Assembly: GCA_023460975.1 (NCBI GenBank)
Contig: JAEWOG010000042.1
Coordinates: forward strand, 1 to 59,783
Origin: Actinomycetes bacterium
Lineage (GTDB): Bacteria > Actinomycetota > Actinomycetes > Propionibacteriales > Nocardioidaceae
Direction: 5' to 3'
Length of the DNA stretch: 59,783 nucleotides
Under the pieces are notes generated by a model, which was not told the DNA's origin, did no database searches, and was given only the letters and a program-made list of their open reading frames with translations. The position numbers and the translations under genes are program-made. Positions 25,511 through 35,081 of the stretch are shown one piece after another. Each line of letters opens with the position of its first letter. Positions within the stretch are counted from its first letter, which is position 1.

Positions 25511-25553
25511 TCAGATGGAGGCCGGATGGCCGTCGGCCATCGTACCCATCTGA
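25511..25553 (-). promoter_or_regulatory. Nested stem-loop in the secA leader
   Basis: An outer 8-bp arm TCAGATGG (25511-25518) pairs with CCATCTGA (25546-25553), and an inner 7-bp stem GATGGCC (25525-25531) pairs with GGCCATC (25535-25541), loop GTC. It begins 27 bases before GTG 25484. It could terminate the upstream glycosylase gene or control secA translation. Confidence 0.5.
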
Positions 25554-25585
25554 CCTGAAGAGAACCTGATCGCGTGGAACTCGGC

Positions 25586-26812
25586 TCAGCCCTCGACCAC
25601 CGCGAGAGCCAGCTCTGGCGCCAGTTCGCCCGACGGCTCCACGACCACGTCGTCCATGCCGAGCCACCCGGCGAGCCGCCACAGCTCGGCCGCCAGCTCG
25701 GTCGCTGTCCGCAGCGGAGCGCCCGGCTCGCGGTGCGCAGCCTTCACGCGGAGCACCCCGGTGCCCCGGTCTGCCTTGAGGTCCACGCGCGCCACGATCT
25801 GCTCGCCCAGCAGGAAGGGCAACACGTAGTAGCCGTGCACCCGCTTGTGCGCGGGGGTGTAGATCTCGATGCGGTAGTGGAAGTCGAACAGAGCCTCCGT
25901 GCGCTCCCGCTCCCACACCACGGGGTCGAAGGGACTCAACAGTGTGCGGGCCGAGACCCGCCGCGGCACCCGTGCATCGCGGTGCAGGTACGCCTGCCGC
26001 TTCCAGCCGTCCACCCGTACCGGCACCAGTTCGCCACCCTCGACCAGCTCCGAAACGGCCGCGGTCACGTTGGGCTCCGCCCCGGCCGGCAGGCGCAGGC
26101 GGTAGTAGTCGGCCAGGCACCGCGCGCTCGCCACCCCGTGGGAACGAGCAGCGCGCCGTACGAGCTCCGTGACGGCCTCCTGCGGCTCGGGCACCGGCGC
26201 TTGGAGGACGTGCGCCGGGAGCACCCGCTCCGGCACGTCGTAGCGGATCTCGAACTGCGCGTTGCGCCCCGCCACGGCGACCTGACCGGAGGAGTAGAGG
26301 AAGTCCAGGGCCTTGCGAGCCTCCGACCAGTTCCATCCCCAGTGATCCTTGGATCGGGGTTGCCCGGTGTCCAGGTCGCGAGCGGTCGACGGCCCCTCAG
26401 CCCGCACCCGGCGCAGCACCTCCTCGGCGAAGTCGAGGTCGATGTGCTGACCCCACCACTTCCCGAACCGCGCCCGATAGGCGTCCATCCGGTGCTGCAT
26501 GAGGGGCCACAACTCGACCGGCATGTACGCCTGCACGTGGGCCCAGTACTCCACCAGCCGACGCTTCTGCGGCGCGGAGTCGTCGGCGGCTCGACGCAGC
26601 AGCGCGGTGTCGTACGGTCCCATCCGCGAGTACAGCGGCATCAGGTGGGCGCGGGCCAGCACGTTGACCGAGTCGACCTGGAGCACGCCCGTACGAGCCA
26701 GGGTGCGGTCGAAGGTGCGCAGAGTCGGGGCGGCGTGCGGTCGGTCCGTGAAGCCTTGGGCCGCCAGCGCGATCCGTCTGGCCTGCGACTGGCTCAGCGA
26801 CTCAGGTGCCAC
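25586..26812 (-). CDS. YcaQ/AlkX-family DNA glycosylase-like winged-helix protein
   Basis: A 408-residue protein of the HTH_42/YcaQ family. The N-terminus LSQSQARRIALAAQGF is the usual opening, and LQVDSVNVL near residue 50 carries the Q-x-D motif reported as catalytic in YcaQ-type interstrand-crosslink glycosylases. Several winged-helix modules follow, with LLSPFDPVVWERERTEALFD near residue 290, a family hallmark. Role: removal of alkylated bases or unhooking of crosslinks (family knowledge). The GTG 26812 start has no strong ribosome-binding site. It is 28 bases from the response regulator gene on the same strand. Confidence 0.85.
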   Translation of the reverse strand: MAPESLSQSQARRIALAAQGFTDRPHAAPTLRTFDRTLARTGVLQVDSVNVLARAHLMPLYSRMGPYDTALLRRAADDSAPQKRRLVEYWAHVQAYMPVELWPLMQHRMDAYRARFGKWWGQHIDLDFAEEVLRRVRAEGPSTARDLDTGQPRSKDHWGWNWSEARKALDFLYSSGQVAVAGRNAQFEIRYDVPERVLPAHVLQAPVPEPQEAVTELVRRAARSHGVASARCLADYYRLRLPAGAEPNVTAAVSELVEGGELVPVRVDGWKRQAYLHRDARVPRRVSARTLLSPFDPVVWERERTEALFDFHYRIEIYTPAHKRVHGYYVLPFLLGEQIVARVDLKADRGTGVLRVKAAHREPGAPLRTATELAAELWRLAGWLGMDDVVVEPSGELAPELALAVVEG

Positions 26813-26840
26813 GCGGCCCGACCGTCCGACCCGGGACCGC

Positions 26841-27509
26841 TCAGGGCAGGTCCAGCAGCTTCTCGCGCATGGCGTACATGACCGCCTCCATGCGCGAGTG
26901 CAGCTGGAGCTTTTCGAGGATGTTGCGCACGTGGTTCTTGACCGTGTTCTCGGAGATGAACAACTCCTTGGCGATCTCGCGGTTGTTCAGGCCGCGCGCG
27001 ACCAACCGCAGGACCTCCAGCTCGCGCTCGGTCAGGCGCAGCCCCGGCGCCTGCTCGCGGTCGGGCTTGGACATCTGCTTGAACTCGTCGATCAGCTTGA
27101 CCGCCATGGACGGGCTGATCAGCGACTGCCCCTCGTTGACCACGCGGATCGCCTGGGCGACCTCGTCGATCGAGGAGTCCTTGAGGAGATAGCCGGAGGC
27201 GCCGTTCTTGACCGTCTCGTAGAGGTCTGCCTCCTCGTCCGACATCGTCAGCATGATGATCTTGGTGGCCGGCACGGCCTCCTTGATCGTGCGGCACGCC
27301 TCGACGCCGGACTGCTTGGGCATCCGTACGTCGAGGAGGACCACGTCCGGAGCCGAGCTCACGGCCAACTCCGTGGCGCTGACGCCGTCAGCCGCCTCCC
27401 CCACGACCTCGATGTCGCCGTCCTGCTGCAGGAGCATGACCAGTCCACGACGAAACAGTTCCTGGTCGTCGACGACCAGCACGCGGATCGGCTCAGTTCC
27501 CTCGCTCAC
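26841..27509 (-). CDS. NarL/FixJ-family response regulator (orphan)
   Basis: A 222-residue two-domain regulator. The receiver domain has the acidic pocket DD (14-15), phospho-acceptor D60 in VVLLDVRMP and a conserved Lys in GYLLKDSS. The C-terminal LuxR-type HTH reads LTERELEVLRLVARGLNNRE with ISENTVKNHVRNILEKL. It binds DNA as a dimer once phosphorylated. No histidine kinase is adjacent, so the partner is elsewhere. A regulator at this position, near hpf and mtrAB, is also seen in Streptomyces. GTG 27509 start, with CATGAT six bases upstream. Confidence 0.92.
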   Translation of the reverse strand: MSEGTEPIRVLVVDDQELFRRGLVMLLQQDGDIEVVGEAADGVSATELAVSSAPDVVLLDVRMPKQSGVEACRTIKEAVPATKIIMLTMSDEEADLYETVKNGASGYLLKDSSIDEVAQAIRVVNEGQSLISPSMAVKLIDEFKQMSKPDREQAPGLRLTERELEVLRLVARGLNNREIAKELFISENTVKNHVRNILEKLQLHSRMEAVMYAMREKLLDLP

Positions 27510-27549
27510 GGGCGCATCATGTCATGGGTGAGGCGGCTGCGGGGCCTGC

Positions 27550-28170
27550 TCAGGCGTCGAGATCCAGCGAGATCACTCCGTAGTCGTAGCCGCGGCGCCG
27601 GTAGACGACCGACGGACGCTCACTCTCCTTGTCGACGAACAGGAAGAAGTCGTGCCCGACGAGCTCCATCTCGTACAGCGCCTGGTCGAGAGCCATCGCG
27701 GTGGCGGGGTGGGTCTTCTCCCTCACAACCAGCGGGCCGTCTCCGGTCACGGTGATGGGGCCGACCTGCCGCTCGGTGACCGCGTCGGTCTCCTCCTCCG
27801 CGGCAGCCACGGGAGAGTCGGCACCTGCCATGGCCAGCGCCACCGACTCGGGAGTACGACGGCCGCGATGCACGCGACGCCGATCTGCGGCACGCCGCAT
27901 CTGCGACTGCATCTTGTCCAACGCGAGGTCGAGCGCGCCCATCTTGTCCGAGGCGCACGCCTCGGCCCGGATGACCGGCCCCTTCGAGAAGGCGGTCAGC
28001 TGGACCCGGGTCGACCGGTCCTGCTGACGGGGGTTGCGCTCTACCTCCACTTCGACCTGGACCCGCATGATGCGGTGATCGTGCTTCTCCAGACGTGCCA
28101 ACTTGTCGCCGACGTGCTCGCGGAATCGCTCCGACACCTCGACCTGGCGCCCTGTGACCACAATTTCCAT
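27550..28170 (-). CDS. hpf: Long-form ribosome hibernation promoting factor
   Basis: A 206-residue protein with an N-terminal YfiA/RaiA-like domain (MEIVVTGRQVEVSERFREHV, residues 1-105), a variable linker, and the C-terminal dimerisation domain (KTHPATAMALDQALYEMELV, HDFFLFVDKES, VVYRRRGYDYGVI). Long HPF dimerises 70S ribosomes into inactive 100S particles in stationary phase or stress. The start is fixed by GGAGG seven bases before ATG 28170; a longer in-frame extension is out of family. A GTAGC-GTTG-GCTAC hairpin (28181-28194) lies directly before the ribosome-binding site and may tune translation. Confidence 0.93.
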   Translation of the reverse strand: MEIVVTGRQVEVSERFREHVGDKLARLEKHDHRIMRVQVEVEVERNPRQQDRSTRVQLTAFSKGPVIRAEACASDKMGALDLALDKMQSQMRRAADRRRVHRGRRTPESVALAMAGADSPVAAAEEETDAVTERQVGPITVTGDGPLVVREKTHPATAMALDQALYEMELVGHDFFLFVDKESERPSVVYRRRGYDYGVISLDLDA

Positions 28171-28537
28171 GTCAACCTCCGTAGCGTTGGCTACTTTCGA
28201 TCGGCCACACCCGTCCATGGGCCCGACCGCTCGCGCGGCGGGCGGGGTGGGATGGAGTCCGTCCGGCCGACCTGGTCTTCGTCCCCACAGCCGCCTGCTG
28301 AGGCTTTCGCAACTTGGTGTCACTAACGGCCTTCTCCCGGCTGGCCGCACCATCTGGGCGCGGGGCCGAGGCAGGACTTACTTCTAAGCCGCACCGTGAT
28401 CGTCCGGCGGCGGTGCCGACGAACTTACGTGGGCCGTTTCGCCTGCGACTGGCATCGGCTTGCCACATGTCCGGGCGGGTCACAGACCCGCGCCGGGTGG
28501 CGCAACCACGGACCCGAACGGACTCCATGACCAGACG
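28171..28537. other. 367-base intergenic region between comF-like and hpf genes
   Basis: On the minus strand it holds, in order, a 7-bp hairpin (GCGGGTC-ACA-GACCCGC, 28475-28491), probably terminating the comF-like transcript, then the hpf promoter and a long leader ending in the small 28181-28194 hairpin. I could not identify a convincing -10/-35 pair; TTAGAAGTAAGT near 28377-28388 is the most AT-rich candidate. No small ORF with coding character was seen. Confidence 0.4.
28475..28491 (-). terminator. Probable terminator after the comF-like gene
   Basis: Stem GCGGGTC/GACCCGC (7 bp, loop ACA), 47 bases beyond the comF-like stop. There is no strong U-tract, as is usual for high-GC actinobacteria. 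Confidence 0.45.
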
Positions 28538-29314
28538 TTAGCCCGAGTCTGCAACTGGGGGTAGTGGAAACTCCGCAGGGCCCGCACGAACAGGGCGTCC
28601 GGCCCCCTCCGCGGCGGGCCGAGGGCCCTGAGTCCGCCGCCGGGTGGCCGCCACGACGGCAGCGATCACGGGGTCGAGACCGACCGCCGCCAGCGCACGC
28701 TGGCCCTCCCGGAGAGTGGCCCCGGTGGTCATCACGTCATCGCACAGCACCACCCAGCCACGACGGTGCCTACGCGCCGAACGGCGCAGGGGCCCGCCGG
28801 GACACCACAACGAACCGGCGAGGTTGTCGGCGCGCTCGGTGGCCGACAACCCCGACTGATCGGCGACGGCCGCACCCAGCCTGAGCACCGGGAGGACGTG
28901 CGTCTGCACGCCGGCCTGCCGCAGCACCCTGCCCGCCGCCCTGCTCAGCGCCAGTGTCGGCGCGTGGCCGCGCTGGCGTACGACCGCGGGCCGCGACGGA
29001 ATGGGGACCAGCAGGACGGGCGCCTCGGCGAGCCCCGTCAGGCCCGCGACCACCGCCTCCGCCAACAGCACCCCCAGCGGGCGCCCCAAGGCCCACAGGC
29101 CGTCCTCCTTGTGGCCGAGCACCGCCGAGCGGACAACGCCCTCGTACGGAGCCGCGGCCCACGGCTCGACCAGCCCGTCGGGGACCGGATCGGGCCACGT
29201 CTGCTCCGGTGGCCGTGTCATGGCCGTGCGACACACCGGGCACAGCAGGCGGCCCGGGCGCTCACACCCCACGCACCGGGAGCCCAGGAACAGATCGGCG
29301 ACAGCATCACGCAT
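28538..29314 (-). CDS. ComF-family phosphoribosyltransferase-like protein
   Basis: A 258-residue protein with an N-terminal zinc-ribbon (CVGCERPGRLLCPVCR, four Cys) and a C-terminal PRTase fold with the PRPP-binding loop VVLCDDVMTTGATL. In naturally competent bacteria ComF acts in DNA uptake; in actinobacteria the role is unknown and could be nucleotide salvage. VPIPSRPAVVRQRGHA is the family's second motif. It lies downstream of lpqB on the same strand (87-base gap), as in mycobacteria. Confidence 0.88.
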   Translation of the reverse strand: MRDAVADLFLGSRCVGCERPGRLLCPVCRTAMTRPPEQTWPDPVPDGLVEPWAAAPYEGVVRSAVLGHKEDGLWALGRPLGVLLAEAVVAGLTGLAEAPVLLVPIPSRPAVVRQRGHAPTLALSRAAGRVLRQAGVQTHVLPVLRLGAAVADQSGLSATERADNLAGSLWCPGGPLRRSARRHRRGWVVLCDDVMTTGATLREGQRALAAVGLDPVIAAVVAATRRRTQGPRPAAEGAGRPVRAGPAEFPLPPVADSG

Positions 29315-29401
29315 GCCACCAGCCCAGCAGACCGGCGGCGCCCGCGGAGTCGAGCAGGCCCGGACTGGGGACAGACCCCGCAGGTGCGGAGCCTGTGGAC
29401 A

Positions 29402-31129
29402 TCAACCGGCGTAGCGCAACTGCCTGACGCCCTCGGGAACCAGGACCATCACCCGCTCGGACAGACGCAGGTCCGTCACGGCACCGGGCAAGGTGGCGTA
29501 CGCCGGCACCGACTCCAACGGCGAGGTGACCAGCGAGGAGACCTGCCCCAGCAGGGTGACGGAGTCCCCCGCGAGCAGGTTGGGGGCACCGTCGACGGAC
29601 ACGGTGCGGATCTCGGCCAGGCCCTCGTTGACCCAGGTCAACGCCATGACCGACGTCGGTGTTCGCCACGCAATGTCACGGATCTTGGAGCCGACCTCGA
29701 CACCCGTGTCGAGCTCGACCGGCTCGACCGCGCGCATGACCTTGCCGGTCGGATCGTGCTCGACCCGGGCGCTGATGACGCGATCCCCCGATGCCGCGGC
29801 CACGGTGGCCACCAGTCGCGTCCCGTCCCGGGACACGAGCAGGTCCTTGACCCGCTCCCCCGAGATGCCCGGCACCTCGACCAGAGTCGGCACGGAGTCC
29901 ACCACCAGATAGATGGCGGCGCCGTCTCGCCTGGCGTCAGCGACCCACATCCGGTCGCGGTGGTCCCACGCCGGCGCCAACAGCCGCTGCGCACCGCTGA
30001 GAATCTGGACGGCGCGCCCCTCTGGGTCCTCGACGTCGGCCAGCAGCAACGCGCGCCCATCACCACTGACACCCGCCACTCGCGTCCCCGCGATGTTGAC
30101 CGCGTAGGAGCGCAGGCCCATGTCCGCGGTCCCGAACGGGCCCGTGGTGGCCGACAGGTTGTCCGCGCTGCCGCGGACCAGGCGGCCCTCCAGCAGCCCG
30201 AACAGGTCCCCCACCGCTTGGGCGCCGTTGGGGTCGTACGCACTGCCCAGGTCGAGATTGGTGGGCGTCAACCCGCCGTTGTCACCGATCTCGACATCGT
30301 TGAGGGAGAGTTGGACAGCCCGAATCCGAGGCTCCTGACGCATCGTCCAGATCAGCTGGACCAGCATCCGCTGCTTCGTCAGGTCGTCGACAGCCGCCTG
30401 CGAGCCGGTGAGGTCGACGCGGGCCACCCCGGACTCATCCACGGGAACCGGAAGCAAGCTCAAGTCAGGCGGGAAGAACGTGCGGGCGATGGCCGGAACG
30501 TCCTGGTCGGTCGGCAGCAGGCCGCCCACCAACGAGGTCGCGTACTGCTCGCCGCTCGGCACGTGGACGGGCTCGGGCACGAGAATCTCCGCCGCCGCGT
30601 CGAAGCGGTACGAGGTGACCCGTTCGTACGCCTCGCCGAACCACGTCTCCGGCACGACCAAGGCGTCGGGGGCATCATCGATGCGCCATTCGCCGTTCTC
30701 GGACACCAGTGCGAAGTGGACCACCTGCGAGGCGCTGCGCCCAGTCCACGCTCCGCGGGCGTCGTAGGAGTTCACCCCCGTGAGCAGCAGATCGACCTGC
30801 CCCGAACCCGACGGGTCTGAGGCGTCTTCGTACGTGATGATCTCCTGCTCGGGCGTCCACGCCTCCTGCGCCGTGGAGGAGAGGAATTTCTTGGCCACCG
30901 TGGTGCGGATCGGTCTGGCGCGCATCGCATCCAGGAACCCGTTGACGATCTCCGTGGGTCCCTGGCCGGCCTGGGGCGGTCGGGGGTCGAAGTCGGCGCC
31001 CGGCGTGGTGGTCGCCTCCTCGGAGTCGGGACGTTCGACGACCGGACCGGAGCTGGGCATTCCGGCGCAGCCGCTGAGAACGCCCGCCACGACGAGGCTG
31101 AGCAGCACTGGGGTGCGCGAGGTTCTCAT
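29402..31129 (-). CDS. lpqB: Lipoprotein LpqB, MtrAB accessory factor
   Basis: A 575-residue lipoprotein. The signal peptide ends in lipobox VLSGC (Cys near residue 21). The first half has a GerMN-like domain (about 200-320) and the second half a beta-propeller-like region (LRSYAVNIAGTRVAGVSGD onward). LpqB interacts with the sensor MtrB outside the membrane and modulates signalling in mycobacteria. ATG 31129 overlaps the mtrB stop by ATGA; a longer in-frame reading upstream is only the shadow of mtrB. Gene order mtrA-mtrB-lpqB is conserved in Actinobacteria. Confidence 0.95.
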   Translation of the reverse strand: MRTSRTPVLLSLVVAGVLSGCAGMPSSGPVVERPDSEEATTTPGADFDPRPPQAGQGPTEIVNGFLDAMRARPIRTTVAKKFLSSTAQEAWTPEQEIITYEDASDPSGSGQVDLLLTGVNSYDARGAWTGRSASQVVHFALVSENGEWRIDDAPDALVVPETWFGEAYERVTSYRFDAAAEILVPEPVHVPSGEQYATSLVGGLLPTDQDVPAIARTFFPPDLSLLPVPVDESGVARVDLTGSQAAVDDLTKQRMLVQLIWTMRQEPRIRAVQLSLNDVEIGDNGGLTPTNLDLGSAYDPNGAQAVGDLFGLLEGRLVRGSADNLSATTGPFGTADMGLRSYAVNIAGTRVAGVSGDGRALLLADVEDPEGRAVQILSGAQRLLAPAWDHRDRMWVADARRDGAAIYLVVDSVPTLVEVPGISGERVKDLLVSRDGTRLVATVAAASGDRVISARVEHDPTGKVMRAVEPVELDTGVEVGSKIRDIAWRTPTSVMALTWVNEGLAEIRTVSVDGAPNLLAGDSVTLLGQVSSLVTSPLESVPAYATLPGAVTDLRLSERVMVLVPEGVRQLRYAG

Positions 31130-32742
31130 GTCAGCTCCCGAGTGTCGGCCGGTACGAGGGGCAGGGGCGAGTGGCGCAACGGCACGTCGAGACGTCGGGG
31201 CAGGGTGAGGCGGAACTGCGCGCCTTCGCCCGGACGGCCCCACGCCTGGAGCCAGCCGCCGTGCAGGTGCGCGTCCTCCAGGGAGATCGACAGCCCCAGG
31301 CCGGTTCCACCCGTGGTGCGCGCCCGCGCCGGGTCCGCGCGCCAGAATCGGTTGAACACCATGGCGGACTCGCCGGGGGCCAGGCCGACCCCGTGATCGC
31401 GTACGGCCAGGGCTGAGGCCTGGTCGTCGGAGGCAAGGAAGATCTCCACCACGCTGGTCTCCGCGTGATCGATGGCGTTGTTGACGAGGTTGCGCACGAT
31501 CCGCTCGACCCGCCGCGGATCCGCCTGGACGAGGCACGGATGCCCGGGGTCGAGCACCACGACCTCGTTGGAACGACGGGCCGCGAGTGAGCGTGAGGAG
31601 TCCACGACCCGGTGCGCGATCGCCACGAGGTCCACCTCCTCCGGCTCCAGCACGGCCGCTCCGGCGTCGAAGCGACTGATCTCGAGCAGGTCCGCCAGCA
31701 GCGTCTCGAAGCGGTCGAGCTCGGTCTGCAACAACTCGGCGGCCCGACCGGTGACGGGATCAAGGTCCGAGCGGGCATCGTGAATCACGTCGCTGGCCAT
31801 GCGTACGGTCGTCAGCGGGGTCCGAAGTTCGTGCGACACGTCGGAGACGAATCGGCGTTGGACGCGGCTCAGTTCTTCCAACTGACGGATCTGACGCTGC
31901 AGGTTGGAGGCCATCTGGTTGAACGAGGTGGCGAGCCTGGCGAGGTCGTCCTCCCCGCTCACTCTCAGCCGCTCCTGCAGTTCGCCTGCGGCCAGGCGCT
32001 CGGCGACCCGGCGGGCCATGCGGATCGGGTTGACGACCTGGCGGGCAATGAGCCAGGTGACGCCCGCGACCAGGAGCAGCAGCAGTGCCCCGGCGGCCGC
32101 CATCGCCTGGACGACGACGCCGAGGGTCTCTGTCTCGTCCTCCAACGAGTACACGAAGTACAGCGTGCGCACCTCGTCGTCCGCGGGCAGTCGGATCTGG
32201 CTGCCCACCACGATCCCCGGACCGTTGGGGACGCCCGGCAACTCGCGCGTGGTCTGGATGTCGGTGTAGGTCCACGCCGTGCTGGCGTCGGTCTCGAAGT
32301 GGGCCTGCAGGTTCTCCGGGATCGACTCCAACTCGAGGCCTGGGGTCCGCAACGAACCTCCGTCGACCAGGCGGACGCTCTCACCGATCGGTGGGGAGAG
32401 GACGAACGCGAACCCGCGGGTGGCCCCCCGCGCGATGAGGAGTCCCGCGAGGTCCTCCTGCTGCTGGGACGGGTCGTCGAGGCCGGACGCGGCGCCGAGT
32501 CGGCTGCCCGCCTCGGCTGTCTCGTTCTGGACCTCGCCCACGACCCTGTCCACGCGGTGCTCCAACAGCCCGGAGCGGGTCTGCTCCACCAGGAACCACC
32601 CCACCACGATCACCACGATCGCCGACAGGACGACCGTGCTGACGACCACGCGGGCCTGGACGGAGCGGCGCCAGAACGAGGGGCCGCGGCGCAGCGAGTA
32701 GGTGACGCGGTCGAAGGGGATCCGCAAACGCGAGACCGTCAC
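31126..32742 (-). CDS. mtrB: Sensor histidine kinase MtrB
   Basis: A 538-residue membrane kinase. TM1 is residues about 32-53, the extracellular sensor about 54-207, TM2 about 208-233, then a HAMP domain, HisKA with phospho-acceptor H304 in SDVSHELRTPL, and an HATPase domain (VRNLVNNAIDHAE N-box, GTGLGLSI G2 box). MtrB phosphorylates MtrA and coordinates cell division, peptidoglycan hydrolase expression and osmotic response. It lies 16 bases after mtrA and overlaps lpqB by four bases, so the three genes form one unit. GTG 32742 start. Confidence 0.95.
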   Translation of the reverse strand: MTVSRLRIPFDRVTYSLRRGPSFWRRSVQARVVVSTVVLSAIVVIVVGWFLVEQTRSGLLEHRVDRVVGEVQNETAEAGSRLGAASGLDDPSQQQEDLAGLLIARGATRGFAFVLSPPIGESVRLVDGGSLRTPGLELESIPENLQAHFETDASTAWTYTDIQTTRELPGVPNGPGIVVGSQIRLPADDEVRTLYFVYSLEDETETLGVVVQAMAAAGALLLLLVAGVTWLIARQVVNPIRMARRVAERLAAGELQERLRVSGEDDLARLATSFNQMASNLQRQIRQLEELSRVQRRFVSDVSHELRTPLTTVRMASDVIHDARSDLDPVTGRAAELLQTELDRFETLLADLLEISRFDAGAAVLEPEEVDLVAIAHRVVDSSRSLAARRSNEVVVLDPGHPCLVQADPRRVERIVRNLVNNAIDHAETSVVEIFLASDDQASALAVRDHGVGLAPGESAMVFNRFWRADPARARTTGGTGLGLSISLEDAHLHGGWLQAWGRPGEGAQFRLTLPRRLDVPLRHSPLPLVPADTRELT

Positions 32743-32758
32743 GCGGTCATCCTCCGAC

Positions 32759-33460
32759 TCAGGACGAGCCGGCCTTGTAGCCGACCCCGCGCACCGTCAG
32801 CACGATCTCCGGATTCTCCGGATCGTGCTCGACCTTCGAGCGCAGGCGCTGGACGTGCACGTTGACGAGGCGGGTGTCGGCGCTGTGCCGGTAGCCCCAC
32901 ACCTGCTCCAGGAGCACCTCGCGGGTGAACACCTGCCAGGGCTTGCGCGCGAGGCACACGAGCAGGTCGAACTCGAGCGGGGTGAGGTTGACGGGAGACC
33001 CGCCCCTGCGCACCTGGTGGCCGGCCACGTCGATGACGAGGTCGCCGACGGTGAGCGTCTCCGTACGGGGCGCGTCGTTGCTGCGCACCCGGGCGCGGAT
33101 CCGCGCGATGAGTTCCTTGGGCTTGAACGGCTTGACGACGTAGTCGTCGGCCCCCGACTCCAGCCCCAGCACGACGTCGATCGTGTCGCCCTTGGCCGTG
33201 AGCATGACGATGGGCACGCCCGACTCGGCCCGGATCTCCTTGCACACGTCGATGCCGTCGCGCCCGGGGAGCATCAGGTCGAGCAGAACGACGTCAGGGC
33301 GGAACGAGCGAAACGCGTCCAGCGCTTCGTCGCCCCGCCCGACGATCTTGCTCTCGAAGCCCTCCTGGCGCAGCACGATGGAGAGCATCTCCGCGAGGGA
33401 AGCGTCATCGTCGACGACGAGGACGCTTCCCCGCGTGGGTTGGTCAGAGGTCGAACTCAT
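32759..33460 (-). CDS. mtrA: Response regulator MtrA (OmpR family)
   Basis: A 233-residue regulator. The receiver has DDD (17-19), phospho-acceptor D61 in VVLLDLMLPG and Lys in YVVKPFKPKEL. The C-terminal winged helix reads TPLEFDLLVCLARKPWQVFT and ADTRLVNVHVQRLRSKVE. MtrA activates cell-wall hydrolase and division genes and, in several Actinobacteria, represses development or replication functions. In mycobacteria tmk lies between sahH and mtrA; here mtrA follows sahH after a 299-base-free, short gap of 54 bases in gene order sahH then mtrA on the minus strand. The amidase at 49148-51877 has candidate MtrA-like repeats in its promoter. Confidence 0.95.
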   Translation of the reverse strand: MSSTSDQPTRGSVLVVDDDASLAEMLSIVLRQEGFESKIVGRGDEALDAFRSFRPDVVLLDLMLPGRDGIDVCKEIRAESGVPIVMLTAKGDTIDVVLGLESGADDYVVKPFKPKELIARIRARVRSNDAPRTETLTVGDLVIDVAGHQVRRGGSPVNLTPLEFDLLVCLARKPWQVFTREVLLEQVWGYRHSADTRLVNVHVQRLRSKVEHDPENPEIVLTVRGVGYKAGSS

Positions 33461-33514
33461 GCGCCAAGTGTGCCTCAGAGCCGTACGCCCGTGGGCGCGG
33501 CCGGCTCGGAGTGC

Positions 33515-34957
<1,443 letters not shown>

Positions 34958-35081
34958 GTGGCATCCCTTTCGTCTGCACCCCGTCGGCTCTCCCAAACCG
35001 GGTGATGTGCACCGACCGAGGGTAGGCGTCGAGCGCCCCGCGACAGGAATCCTCGAGACACCCCGGGGCGTGCCGTACGGC

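Noticed and set aside
34958..35081. SAH riboswitch in the sahH leader
   Set aside because: The leader has a dyad (GTCGG/CCGAC and GTGCA/TGCAC) but I could not match the conserved SAH aptamer core. A covariance-model search would settle it.
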